The notes under the pieces are model-generated. The model ran no database searches. It was not told where the DNA came from and worked only from the letters and a program-made list of their open reading frames with translations. Positions 27,117-34,942 of a stretch of DNA of 64,000 bases are shown in pieces. Position 1 is the first letter of the stretch. The number at the start of each line of letters is the position of its first letter. Location: assembly GCF_028829235.1 (NCBI RefSeq), contig NZ_JAIWJY010000010.1, forward strand, positions 87,455-151,454, read 5' to 3'. The position numbers and the translations under genes are program-made. Origin of the DNA: Tenacibaculum larymnensis. GTDB lineage: Bacteria > Bacteroidota > Bacteroidia > Flavobacteriales > Flavobacteriaceae.

Positions 27117-28661
27117 ATGGAGGTATTTAAGTCTATAGCCTTATGTTTTTCTGGAGGAGGATATAGAGCAGCTTGTTTTTCTTTAGGAACATTATCGTTA
27201 TTAGAAAAAGTAGGATTGTTAGAAAATGTAAAAGCAATTTCTACAGTTTCTGGAGGGACAATTACTGGGGTTAAGTACGCACAATCACAGATTGAAGGAA
27301 AAGATTTTCAAGTTTTTTTTGATGAATACTATAAATGGTTAGCAAAAGATGAGTTGACAAGTAATGCATTGAGTCATTTAAGATGGCAGTTAATTTGGAA
27401 TCAGCCAGAGAATAAGCACAAGAGAAAGAATCCGATTAATGCCTTTGCTATAGAATATAATAAATTAACAAATCAAGCAACTCTAGGGCAAGTTCAAGAT
27501 GTAATAAGTCAAGGTGAAACACACTTAGAAAGAGTCATTTTTAATGCTACGGATTTTGATAGTACACATCAGTTTAGATTTCAAAATATTAAAGGGAATC
27601 AAAAAAGGTTTGGAAACGGAAAGGTACATAGCAAATATAAAGGAGTAATAGATGATATAAAGTTAGGAGATGTAATCGCAGCTTCCACAGCTTTTCCAGG
27701 AGGATTTGAGCCGATGGGGTTTCCGTATGACTTTACTCCAAAGCACAATGATTTAGAAGAAGTAGGTTTGATGGATGGAGGCATTGTAGATAATCAAGGA
27801 GCTTCTGTTTTTGTATCAGAAGCACAGAATCAATGTGAAGGGAAACCCGAACGTCATGATTTATATTTCTTGTGCGATGTTTCTTCACCATATCCTGGAG
27901 AAGGCTTTAAGTTTGCTTCCGATTCATGGTTTAGTAAATATGTGTCTTATGTATCTAGTGCTTTTACTTTATTGTTTGTGTTGGTAGCTACTGTATTTTT
28001 TGGAGTGCAAAAAATGATGGTTTGGTATACGATAAGCGTTGTAATATTAGCTTTTTTGGTATTTATTCATTTTTTGTTTTTTTCATTATCCAAATTAATG
28101 CAAAATGAAACAGGTGTAGATCAAAGATTGTATTTACCACCAAGAAGAGTAGGTTTTTATATACTTAACAGAGCGAAGTCTTTGGTTCGCATGGCAAGTG
28201 TGGTTTTTCTTAAAAATGATAGAAGACAACATGCAAACGCTATTTATAGTACTTTTCCTAATAAAATAATCACATCTACAGTATATGAACTACGATGTAA
28301 AGACGCTTCAGGGAATCAAACAACTCGACCAGAGAATGAGAGAGGTTGGGAAGAGATAATGAAGCATACAGGAGAAATAAGTGAAGCAATTATTAAAAAT
28401 TCACATAGAAGTACATCATTTGGTACTACTTTATGGTTTACGAAAAAAGATAAAGCAAATGATATGTTAAACACTGTTATTGCTTGTGGAGAGTATACAG
28501 CCTGTTATAACTTGTTGTCATATCTAATTATTCAATACGGAGATAGAGCTACTGAAATGCCTATTTTTAAAGAATTACTATCTCTATGGAAGAAATTTCA
28601 AGAAAACCCCAAGTTTTTAGTAGAAGAACGTCAAGGGAAAATAAAGACCATGAACAAATAA
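27117..28661 (+). CDS. Patatin-like phospholipase with internal membrane segments
   Basis: This 514-residue protein has the patatin oxyanion loop FSGGGYRAACF near residue 10, the nucleophile Ser in STVSGGTITG, and the catalytic Asp in GLMDGGIVDN. Two adjacent hydrophobic stretches (about residues 280-298 and 304-325) sit after the catalytic core, so the C-terminal 190 residues may lie on the same side of the membrane as the hydrolase domain. The family hydrolyses lipids. The stop codon lies in the loop of the terminator that follows. Confidence 0.85.
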   Translation: MEVFKSIALCFSGGGYRAACFSLGTLSLLEKVGLLENVKAISTVSGGTITGVKYAQSQIEGKDFQVFFDEYYKWLAKDELTSNALSHLRWQLIWNQPENKHKRKNPINAFAIEYNKLTNQATLGQVQDVISQGETHLERVIFNATDFDSTHQFRFQNIKGNQKRFGNGKVHSKYKGVIDDIKLGDVIAASTAFPGGFEPMGFPYDFTPKHNDLEEVGLMDGGIVDNQGASVFVSEAQNQCEGKPERHDLYFLCDVSSPYPGEGFKFASDSWFSKYVSYVSSAFTLLFVLVATVFFGVQKMMVWYTISVVILAFLVFIHFLFFSLSKLMQNETGVDQRLYLPPRRVGFYILNRAKSLVRMASVVFLKNDRRQHANAIYSTFPNKIITSTVYELRCKDASGNQTTRPENERGWEEIMKHTGEISEAIIKNSHRSTSFGTTLWFTKKDKANDMLNTVIACGEYTACYNLLSYLIIQYGDRATEMPIFKELLSLWKKFQENPKFLVEERQGKIKTMNK

Positions 28662-28676
28662 ATATTCATGGTCTTT
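28643..28676. terminator. Bidirectional terminator overlapping the patatin stop codon
   Basis: Arms AAAGACCATGAA (28643-28654) and TTCATGGTCTTT (28665-28676) form a perfect 12-bp stem; the TAA of the patatin gene (28659-28661) is in the loop. It ends 6 bp before the 3' end of a convergent gene. Confidence 0.88.
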
Positions 28677-28682
28677 TTATGT

Positions 28683-29006
28683 TTAAAAAACTAAGACTTT
28701 TATCGTGTCAACAATAGTTTTAACAACTTTGTTTTTAAAATGCCCTAAACTTATTTTCGAAATACCAGCAGTTTGTAAGGCTTTCATTTTAAATAAATCT
28801 TTCTGACTTTCTACCAGCCATTCAAAATCTTCTAGGTTAAGCTTTCCCTGTGCTAGTAAAGAAGTCCACCTTTTTAGTTTGTCTTTTGATTCATTTAAAA
28901 ATAGTTCAATGTCCTTTTTTGACTCTTTTGAAAATTCACTATACTTATCATTGAATAAAAAAGTTAATGAATTTTTTAATTCTTGTAATATTTTTTCGAA
29001 ATCCAT
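28683..29006 (-). CDS. Hypothetical cytoplasmic helical protein
   Basis: This 107-residue protein is highly charged and predicted mostly helical (KKDIELFLNESKDKLKRW). It has no signal peptide. It lies 6 bp downstream of a lipoprotein gene on the same strand, so both are on one transcript. I do not recognise a family; the pattern of short amphipathic helices is weakly phasin-like, but that is not evidence of function. Confidence 0.7.
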   Translation of the reverse strand: MDFEKILQELKNSLTFLFNDKYSEFSKESKKDIELFLNESKDKLKRWTSLLAQGKLNLEDFEWLVESQKDLFKMKALQTAGISKISLGHFKNKVVKTIVDTIKVLVF

Positions 29007-29012
29007 AGCAGA

Positions 29013-29474
29013 TTAATTGTTTGAAAGAAGTTGTAGTAACTGATTTTTAGAAGTAGGTTCTTTTTTACTTTCATACTCAAGTAACAGATTAAGAGCTTCA
29101 GTTATTTGTCCTTTAGCTTCTGTTATAAAAAATGGAGAAAGTTTGCCTTTTTCTTTCCATCGTTTCAAAAAACCAGCAAGTAATTTTTTGTCTTTATCAG
29201 CTAATAATAACCACATTTTATAGGTTATTTCGTTGTTAGGTTTATACTTTTCATATTCAACAATTTTAGTAATCTCATTTTGCAACTCTTCAATCTCTTT
29301 AATGTTGTCTTGATAAGAGTTTTCAGCTTTTTCTATGAGTTGGTTTGCATCTATTTTTATTTCAATAGTTTTTTGAAATGAGTATTGATCATAAGGAGCT
29401 GTTTTAAGAGAGCTGCAAGAAAGAAAAAAGGAGGTAATAAAAATTAAAATAAAGAAAAGTTTACTAGTTTTCAT
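29013..29474 (-). CDS. Hypothetical lipoprotein
   Basis: This 153-residue protein has a lipobox signal (FFLSCSS, Cys20) and then a largely helical, charged domain. No known family is evident. It is followed after 6 bp by the 107-residue helical protein. The region upstream (29475-29656) carries a CRP/FNR-type operator, but its spacing fits the divergent gene at 29657, not this one. Confidence 0.75.
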   Translation of the reverse strand: MKTSKLFFILIFITSFFLSCSSLKTAPYDQYSFQKTIEIKIDANQLIEKAENSYQDNIKEIEELQNEITKIVEYEKYKPNNEITYKMWLLLADKDKKLLAGFLKRWKEKGKLSPFFITEAKGQITEALNLLLEYESKKEPTSKNQLLQLLSNN

Positions 29475-29590
29475 AGTTAGGTTATTTTTTTGTAGGTAAA
29501 TTTAATGAATTTAATTTAAGTAAAAAAAGTAGAAAAAAGAAGTGTTTTTCAGGAACAACTACTTTAATATATAGTTATTAGTTGTTTTTA

Positions 29591-29633
29591 TGATAAAAGT
29601 CATGAAAATCAACAAGTTATATTTGTATCTTTG
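29591..29633 (+). promoter_or_regulatory. CRP/FNR-type operator and -7 box for the 29657-34028 operon
   Basis: TGATAAAAGTCA (29591-29602) is a TGA-N6-TCA palindrome, extended to ATGA and TCAT. After 23 bp comes a perfect -7 box TATCTTTG (29626-29633), then 23 bp to the ATG at 29657. The operator centre is about 41.5 bp from the predicted start of transcription, the class II activation position. Confidence 0.72.
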
Positions 29634-29656
29634 GGTGAGGTGTAAATTAATAAGTT

Positions 29657-30043
29657 ATGGATGTATCAGTCTTTTTACTAAAGTTCTGGGGATGGTACTG
29701 TATTATTTTCTTCTTTGTACTAAGTTTTAATCCTAAAAGAGTAAAACAAATAGTTGATAATTTACAGGATGCTCGGTTTTTAATTATTCTTTCATTGTTT
29801 GCAATTATAATAGGCTTACTTAATGTATTGGCTCATAATATATGGGAGGCGAATATTAAATTGTTAGTAACTCTATTTGGTTGGTTGGCTTTAATTAAAG
29901 GTGTTATCCTATTTACTTTTCCTAAGCAAACTATTAAGCTGCTAAAACAAACCAACTTAAAGTTTATACAGGCCATATATGTGTTGTTATTTTTCTTAGG
30001 CTTGTTTTTGTTAAATGAAGCTTATGGTATGGTTCCTTTTTAA
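29657..30043 (+). CDS. Small integral membrane protein, first gene of stress operon
   Basis: This 128-residue protein has four membrane segments and few charged residues outside the loops. I do not recognise a named family. It is the first gene of a run of six genes with short gaps, under a CRP/FNR-type operator. The neighbouring genes encode stress and RNA-processing functions, so a role in membrane or energy status under stress is plausible, but that is inferred only from context. Confidence 0.75.
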   Translation: MDVSVFLLKFWGWYCIIFFFVLSFNPKRVKQIVDNLQDARFLIILSLFAIIIGLLNVLAHNIWEANIKLLVTLFGWLALIKGVILFTFPKQTIKLLKQTNLKFIQAIYVLLFFLGLFLLNEAYGMVPF

Positions 30044-30059
30044 CTGAATTTTAATCGAA

Positions 30060-30917
30060 ATGAAAAAAAAGATTTTACTACTAACCGATTTTTCTGAAGC
30101 ATCATATAATGCAATCGCATATGCTTTAGAGCTTTTTAGAACTGAAAGATGTAGCTTTTATGTGTTAAATGTTTTTAAAACAACATATAATTTAATAGAG
30201 GATTTGGTTCCTCCTCAGCCAGGAGAGAAAGGGTACGATGAGCCAAAGAAAAAATCATTAGAAGGACTGAATAAAATATCAAAATTAATAGCGTCAAAAG
30301 AAGAAGGAAATCCTTTTCATGAGTTTGATTATATCTCTCTGGAAAATAAATCACTATTGAGTGCAACTGAGGAAATAGTAGAGCAAAAAGATATAGAAAT
30401 GGTTGTAATGGCAACGAAAGGATTAACTAATGATAGTAGTTCTGTATTTGGTAGTAATGCAATACAGGTAATGGAGAAGATTCGTAATTGTCCTGTTTTA
30501 GTAGTACCAAAAAAAGCTAGGAAGCAAATACCCAAAGAAATTGTTTTTCCTACGAGTTACAGAACACATTATAAAAAAAGAGAATTAGAGTATTTAATAG
30601 ATATAGTTGGAGCTTGTAATGCATCTTTAAGAGTATTACATATTACTAATAATGGAGATATAGATGAAAATCAAAAAGAACACAAAGAAATGTTGAATGA
30701 ATATTTTGAAGGGTTAAAATTTTCATTTCATACATTATCTTGTGTAACAGTGTCTACAGCAATAAAATGTTTTGTAGAAAGTAGAGAAAGCGATATAGTA
30801 GCTTTTATAAATAAAAAGCACGCATTTTTTGATACTATATTTTCTAAACCATTAGTAAAGGAAATAGGGTATAAGTTAAAGGTACCTGTGTTGGTGTTAC
30901 ATGATTTAAGAAACTAA
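30060..30917 (+). CDS. Universal stress protein, tandem UspA domains
   Basis: This 285-residue protein has two UspA folds; the first starts KKILLLTDFSEASYNAI and ends near residue 155. The ATP-binding loop reads ATKGLTNDSSSVFGSN, close to the G2xG9xGS form but with the first Gly replaced by Ala, so nucleotide binding may be weak. The second half is degenerate. It is one of four tandem-Usp genes in the island (with 34076, 38679 and 41426) and shares its operon with RNA-processing genes. Confidence 0.92.
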   Translation: MKKKILLLTDFSEASYNAIAYALELFRTERCSFYVLNVFKTTYNLIEDLVPPQPGEKGYDEPKKKSLEGLNKISKLIASKEEGNPFHEFDYISLENKSLLSATEEIVEQKDIEMVVMATKGLTNDSSSVFGSNAIQVMEKIRNCPVLVVPKKARKQIPKEIVFPTSYRTHYKKRELEYLIDIVGACNASLRVLHITNNGDIDENQKEHKEMLNEYFEGLKFSFHTLSCVTVSTAIKCFVESRESDIVAFINKKHAFFDTIFSKPLVKEIGYKLKVPVLVLHDLRN

Positions 30918-30928
30918 AAAACAAAACA

Positions 30929-31339
30929 ATGAAAAACATAGGAGTTTGGTTAGATAAAGAGAAAGCTCTTGTTGTAACCATTGAAAATGGAACAGAAAAC
31001 ATGAAAACGATACCTTCTAATATAGAAACGTTTCGTATTCACGGAGGCTCTGGAACTCGATTTAAGGGAGGTCCGCAAGATGTGGTTCAGGATAGTAAGT
31101 ATTTAGAAAGAGAAAAACATCAAACGAAAAGATATTTTAATGAGCTAGCAGAAGAGGTTAACAATGCTGATTCATTAGCCATTTTTGGTCCTGCTGAAAC
31201 TTTTGAAAAATTTAAGAAAGAGTTGGAAAGCTCTCATAAAGAATTAAATGCAAAGGTTAAAAAAGTGCAAAGAGTTGATAGTATGACAGACAATCAAGTA
31301 AAGGCTTTAGTTAGAGATTTCTTTAAAAATGGAAACTAG
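30929..31339 (+). CDS. Hypothetical protein, possibly eRF1-like (baeRF-type)
   Basis: This 136-residue protein has an alpha/beta pattern: N-terminal GVWLDKEKALVVTI, a charged middle, and SLAIFGPAETFEKFKKEL. This resembles the central domain of bacterial archaeo-eRF1-like proteins linked to ribosome handling under stress. The match is by eye only. Its end overlaps the next gene by 11 bp, which indicates translational coupling to the ATP-cone protein. Confidence 0.6.
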   Translation: MKNIGVWLDKEKALVVTIENGTENMKTIPSNIETFRIHGGSGTRFKGGPQDVVQDSKYLEREKHQTKRYFNELAEEVNNADSLAIFGPAETFEKFKKELESSHKELNAKVKKVQRVDSMTDNQVKALVRDFFKNGN

Positions 31340-32177
31340 TCCGAATAAAATAACAATAGTAAAAGCTTCTGGTGAAGTTGTACAGTTTTCTTTAGCTAAA
31401 TTAAAAAAGTCACTTAAAAGAACTGGGGCAGATGATACTTTAGTGTCAGAAATTATAGAAATAGTTCAAGGTGAATTGTACGAAGGAATAACAACTAAAG
31501 AAATTTATAATAGAGCCTTTGCTTTACTAAAGAAAAAAAAGAATGTATTTGCTTCAAAGTATAAACTTAAAAAAGCAATATACGAACTTGGACCTACAGG
31601 TTATCCCTTTGAATATTTTATAGCAGCAGTTTTAAAATACTCAGGGTATAAGGTAAAAGTAGGAGAAATTTTGCAAGGTGAGTGTGTACAACACGAGGTT
31701 GATGTGTTAGCTCATAAGAATAATGAAACTACTGTTGTAGAGTGTAAGTTTCATAGTGAACAAGGCTTTGTGTGTAATGTAAAAGTTCCTTTATATATAC
31801 ATTCCAGATATAATGATGTTAGAAATTATTGGAATACTTTTAATAAGCATAAAACAACGCTAACTCAAGGTTGGGTTGTAACAAATACTCGATTTACAGA
31901 AGACGCTACACAATATGGTAATTGTGCAGGGTTGTATCTGTTAAGTTGGGACTACCCGAAAGAAAATAGCCTAAAAGATATAATTGATAGGCTAGGATTA
32001 TATCCAATAACAGTTTCTACACTCTTAACTAAAAGGGAGAAACAGTTTTTATTGAATAGAGATGTAGTGCTTTGTAGAGAGTTGATAAAAGATAGCTTTT
32101 ATTTAGATCATTTAGGTGTTTCAGATACGAGAAAAACTAGAATTTTATCTGAAATACAACAATTGTGTAGTGCTTAA
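31329..32177 (+). CDS. ATP-cone domain fused to PD-(D/E)XK nuclease-like domain
   Basis: This 282-residue protein has an N-terminal ATP-cone (residues 5-95: KITIVKASGEVVQFSLAKLKKSL and onward), a nucleotide-sensing module known from ribonucleotide reductases and NrdR. The C-terminal part has a nuclease core: HEVDVLAHKNN followed by TTVVECKFHSE, i.e. the Asp and the ExK of the Mrr/PD-(D/E)XK superfamily. ATP-controlled nucleic-acid cleavage is a reasonable inference. It is not NrdR: no zinc ribbon is present. Confidence 0.82.
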   Translation: METSPNKITIVKASGEVVQFSLAKLKKSLKRTGADDTLVSEIIEIVQGELYEGITTKEIYNRAFALLKKKKNVFASKYKLKKAIYELGPTGYPFEYFIAAVLKYSGYKVKVGEILQGECVQHEVDVLAHKNNETTVVECKFHSEQGFVCNVKVPLYIHSRYNDVRNYWNTFNKHKTTLTQGWVVTNTRFTEDATQYGNCAGLYLLSWDYPKENSLKDIIDRLGLYPITVSTLLTKREKQFLLNRDVVLCRELIKDSFYLDHLGVSDTRKTRILSEIQQLCSA

Positions 32178-32189
32178 AAAGGAAGTAAT

Positions 32190-33563
32190 ATGCTAAATTT
32201 TGCAAAAGTTCATTTTTTAGGGGCAGCAGGTACAGTTACAGGTTCAAAGTTTTTGATTGAAGCTTGCGGAAAGCAAATTATGATTGATTGCGGCATGTTT
32301 CAAGGTCTGAAAGAGCTTAGAGAATTAAACTGGGCGGAACTTCCTATTGATGTTGAAAAAATAGATGTTGTGTTATTAACTCATGGACATTTAGATCATG
32401 TGGGGTTTTTACCACGGTTATATAAGCAAGGGTTTAGAGGTAGAATTATAGGAACAGCTCCAACATTGGCTATTGCAGGAATTATTTTAAGAGATAGTGC
32501 TAAAATCCATGAAGAAGAAGCGCAAAAAGCTGCCGAAGAAAATTATAGTAAACATAATCCAGTATTACCTTTTTACACAGTTACTGAAGCAGAAAACACC
32601 ATGAGCTTATTTCAAGTTGAAGAAGAAGGGAAATGGGTTTCTTTTTCTGAAAAAATCTCTTACAGATTTCAATACAATGGGCATATTATAGGGGCTACTT
32701 TTATAGAATTAAATATCAATGAAAAAAGATTTGTGTTTTCTGGAGATGTAGGAAGAGTGAATGATTATCTGCTAGAAGCTCCCAAAAAACCAGTATGGGC
32801 AGATTATCTTTTTATAGAGAGTACCTATGGTCATAAGTTACATCCAAAAGAAAATATAGAAGAAATTTTATCAGCGTTAATCAGAGAAACAATTGTAAAT
32901 AAAGGAAATTTAATCATTCCTAGTTTTGCTGTTGAGCGATTACAAATGCTAATATATGTTTTATGGAAGCTGTATAAGAAAAATAAAATACCAAGCATAC
33001 CAATTTTTGTTGATAGCCCAATGGGAAATAATGTTTTGGAGGTTTTTAAAAGGTATCCACAATGGCATAAACTACCCATGAATGAATACGAAGCAATGTG
33101 TAACCATATAAATATTATTGAATCTTATAGAGAAACATGGGAAACTATTGATGACCCTAGGTCGAAAATAATAATTGCTGGAAGTGGAATGGTAACAGGA
33201 GGTAGAGTTTTAACTTATTTACAACAACTAATAGATGAACCAACAACAACAGTTTTATTAGTAGGGTATCAAGCAGAAGGAACAAGAGGAAGGCAGTTGC
33301 AAGAAGGATGTCATGAAATAAAGTTTTATGGAAGGTACTTTCCTGTTAAAGCAAGAGTAGAGAGCATAGAAAGTTTATCTGCACATGCAGACCAAGGAGA
33401 CTTGTTAAATTGGTTAAGTGATATTAAAAACATACCTGAAGAAGTGTTTCTTATACATGGTGAACAAACGGCTTTAGATGCTTTTAGATTGAAAATACAA
33501 AGAGAAAACAATTGGAATGTATGTATTCCAAAACTACATGCTATAAAAGAGTTAATGATATAG
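32190..33563 (+). CDS. Beta-CASP metallo-beta-lactamase fold ribonuclease
   Basis: This 457-residue protein has the metallo-beta-lactamase motif LLTHGHLDHVG near residue 70, further ligands in YNGHIIGAT and FSGDVGRVN, the beta-CASP motif FVDSPMG and the C-terminal SLSAHADQGD. It belongs to the bacterial CPSF73/Ysh1-like group that cleaves or trims RNA. A ribosome-binding sequence GGAAG precedes the ATG by 5 bp. It lies 12 bp after the ATP-cone gene in a stress operon, so a role in RNA turnover under stress is likely. Confidence 0.9.
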   Translation: MLNFAKVHFLGAAGTVTGSKFLIEACGKQIMIDCGMFQGLKELRELNWAELPIDVEKIDVVLLTHGHLDHVGFLPRLYKQGFRGRIIGTAPTLAIAGIILRDSAKIHEEEAQKAAEENYSKHNPVLPFYTVTEAENTMSLFQVEEEGKWVSFSEKISYRFQYNGHIIGATFIELNINEKRFVFSGDVGRVNDYLLEAPKKPVWADYLFIESTYGHKLHPKENIEEILSALIRETIVNKGNLIIPSFAVERLQMLIYVLWKLYKKNKIPSIPIFVDSPMGNNVLEVFKRYPQWHKLPMNEYEAMCNHINIIESYRETWETIDDPRSKIIIAGSGMVTGGRVLTYLQQLIDEPTTTVLLVGYQAEGTRGRQLQEGCHEIKFYGRYFPVKARVESIESLSAHADQGDLLNWLSDIKNIPEEVFLIHGEQTALDAFRLKIQRENNWNVCIPKLHAIKELMI

Positions 33564-33587
33564 AAGTTTAACCTAAAAACTAACTCG

Positions 33588-34028
33588 ATGAAAACAACAA
33601 AAACACACTTAAAATATGTAGAATGGTTAAGTGCAGAAGATATGCATTTAACGTCAAAACAATGGTTGTCTGAACTTTCATTTTTAAAAGATGAACAACT
33701 CTTTTTTGAGGACTTAATACGAAAATATATTTTTGAGCTTATAGCACCAGACCAATTTAAAAAAACAACTAAAATAGTAGAACTGTTGAGTAGTTCAAGA
33801 AAAAAAACGGAAGAGTTAATCAAACTCGTTGAAGCTCATGAAAGAGGTTTAGAAGTAATGGTAGATGGAGTTGATGAAGTAGTAGAGGAAGAAGTGTACA
33901 AGAATGAACATAGAAGGTTAATAGTAATGTTTAGTGAATTTTTAAAAGAATATAAAAATTTAAAACAAACGCTTTTTACTACCGTAAAAAAGATAGCCAA
34001 GTCAGAAAAAAAAGGATTAAATCAATAA
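33588..34028 (+). CDS. Hypothetical helical protein, last gene of stress operon
   Basis: This 146-residue protein is helical and charged with heptad-like patterning (TEELIKLVEAHERGLEVMVDG). It has no signal peptide or known motif. It ends just before a perfect palindromic terminator. The operon context is the only clue to its role. I do not recognise the family. Confidence 0.7.
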   Translation: MKTTKTHLKYVEWLSAEDMHLTSKQWLSELSFLKDEQLFFEDLIRKYIFELIAPDQFKKTTKIVELLSSSRKKTEELIKLVEAHERGLEVMVDGVDEVVEEEVYKNEHRRLIVMFSEFLKEYKNLKQTLFTTVKKIAKSEKKGLNQ

Positions 34029-34030
34029 TA

Positions 34031-34068
34031 AATAAAAACGGAGTTCAATATTGAACTCCGTTTTTATT
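34031..34068. terminator. Bidirectional palindromic terminator
   Basis: A perfect 38-bp palindrome (19-bp arms) with AATAAAAA and TTTTTATT ends sits between the convergent 33588 and 34076 genes. Confidence 0.93.
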
Positions 34069-34075
34069 TTATAAT

Positions 34076-34939
34076 TTAAGCGATGTAACGCTTTACTACC
34101 CATAAAGGGACATGTAAATCATGAGTAAACAACTCTTCTGTAACACTTCCTACTAAAAGAGAAGTAAAGTTGTTATGACCTTTGTCTGCAACAAACAAAA
34201 TATCAGTTTTGTCTTTTTCAGCAATTGCCCTTATTTTTTCAGGGATGCTATCTTCTCCTGCTGAAGCTTTAATAGTCTCTATATTTAATGCTTTTGTCTT
34301 GTTAAGTAGCTTTTCAAATTGTAAATCAACATGTTTTTCTACTTTTTCACGAGCCTTATCTACTTTTATGTAAGGGAAAAATAGCTGAGGAATTTTAAAA
34401 ACATTTAATGCTTTTAAAATAGACTTTTTCTTATTGTTAATAGATGAAGCTGTATTAAAAGCTTTAAGAGAAGCTGAAGAAAAGTCGGTTGCAACCATTA
34501 GGTTTTCTGGATTAAGGTTTGCTTCCTTAGGAATAGAAAGAATATTGCATTTTGCCATTCGTAATAATTTTCCTGAAACAGAACCAGAACCTTTATAGGT
34601 GTTTTTATTGCCTAAAATAATTAAGTCAGCATGGTATTTATTGGCAACATAACTAATTAAACTTTCTGTGTAAGCATCGTCAGAAACTAATAATTCGTAA
34701 TTACAATCACTATCAAAGTGCTTGCTAATACTATTATCTAACTCTTCCTCAATAATGTCTTCAATACTTATGTTTTCTAACTGTTCAGAAAATAAATTAC
34801 TTATTTCATACTTTTTTACATTATGAATAAAATATACATTTTCTGTTTCATGGTTTTTAGCGAGCATGCTACAGTACTTAATAAGTGTAACATCTAGTTC
34901 AGAAAGGTCTAAGGCTACTAGTATATTTTTAATTTTCAT
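34076..34939 (-). CDS. Universal stress protein, tandem UspA domains
   Basis: This 287-residue protein has two UspA halves; the first reads KIKNILVALDLSELDVTLI, with the loop LGNKNTYKGSGSVSGKLLR resembling the Usp nucleotide loop. The second contains the same fold with GHNNFTSLLVGSVTEEL, which fits the G-x-x-x-x-x-G(S/T) type. It lies 3 bp after the BCCT transporter gene and so is in the same operon. Usp domains regulate transporters in some bacteria, and pairing with a BCCT carrier hints at this. Confidence 0.9.
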   Translation of the reverse strand: MKIKNILVALDLSELDVTLIKYCSMLAKNHETENVYFIHNVKKYEISNLFSEQLENISIEDIIEEELDNSISKHFDSDCNYELLVSDDAYTESLISYVANKYHADLIILGNKNTYKGSGSVSGKLLRMAKCNILSIPKEANLNPENLMVATDFSSASLKAFNTASSINNKKKSILKALNVFKIPQLFFPYIKVDKAREKVEKHVDLQFEKLLNKTKALNIETIKASAGEDSIPEKIRAIAEKDKTDILFVADKGHNNFTSLLVGSVTEELFTHDLHVPLWVVKRYIA

Positions 34940-34942
34940 AAT

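Noticed and set aside
31329..32177. NrdR regulator, because of the ATP-cone
   Set aside because: It has no N-terminal zinc ribbon, the cone is N-terminal and a D-ExK nuclease-like domain follows.
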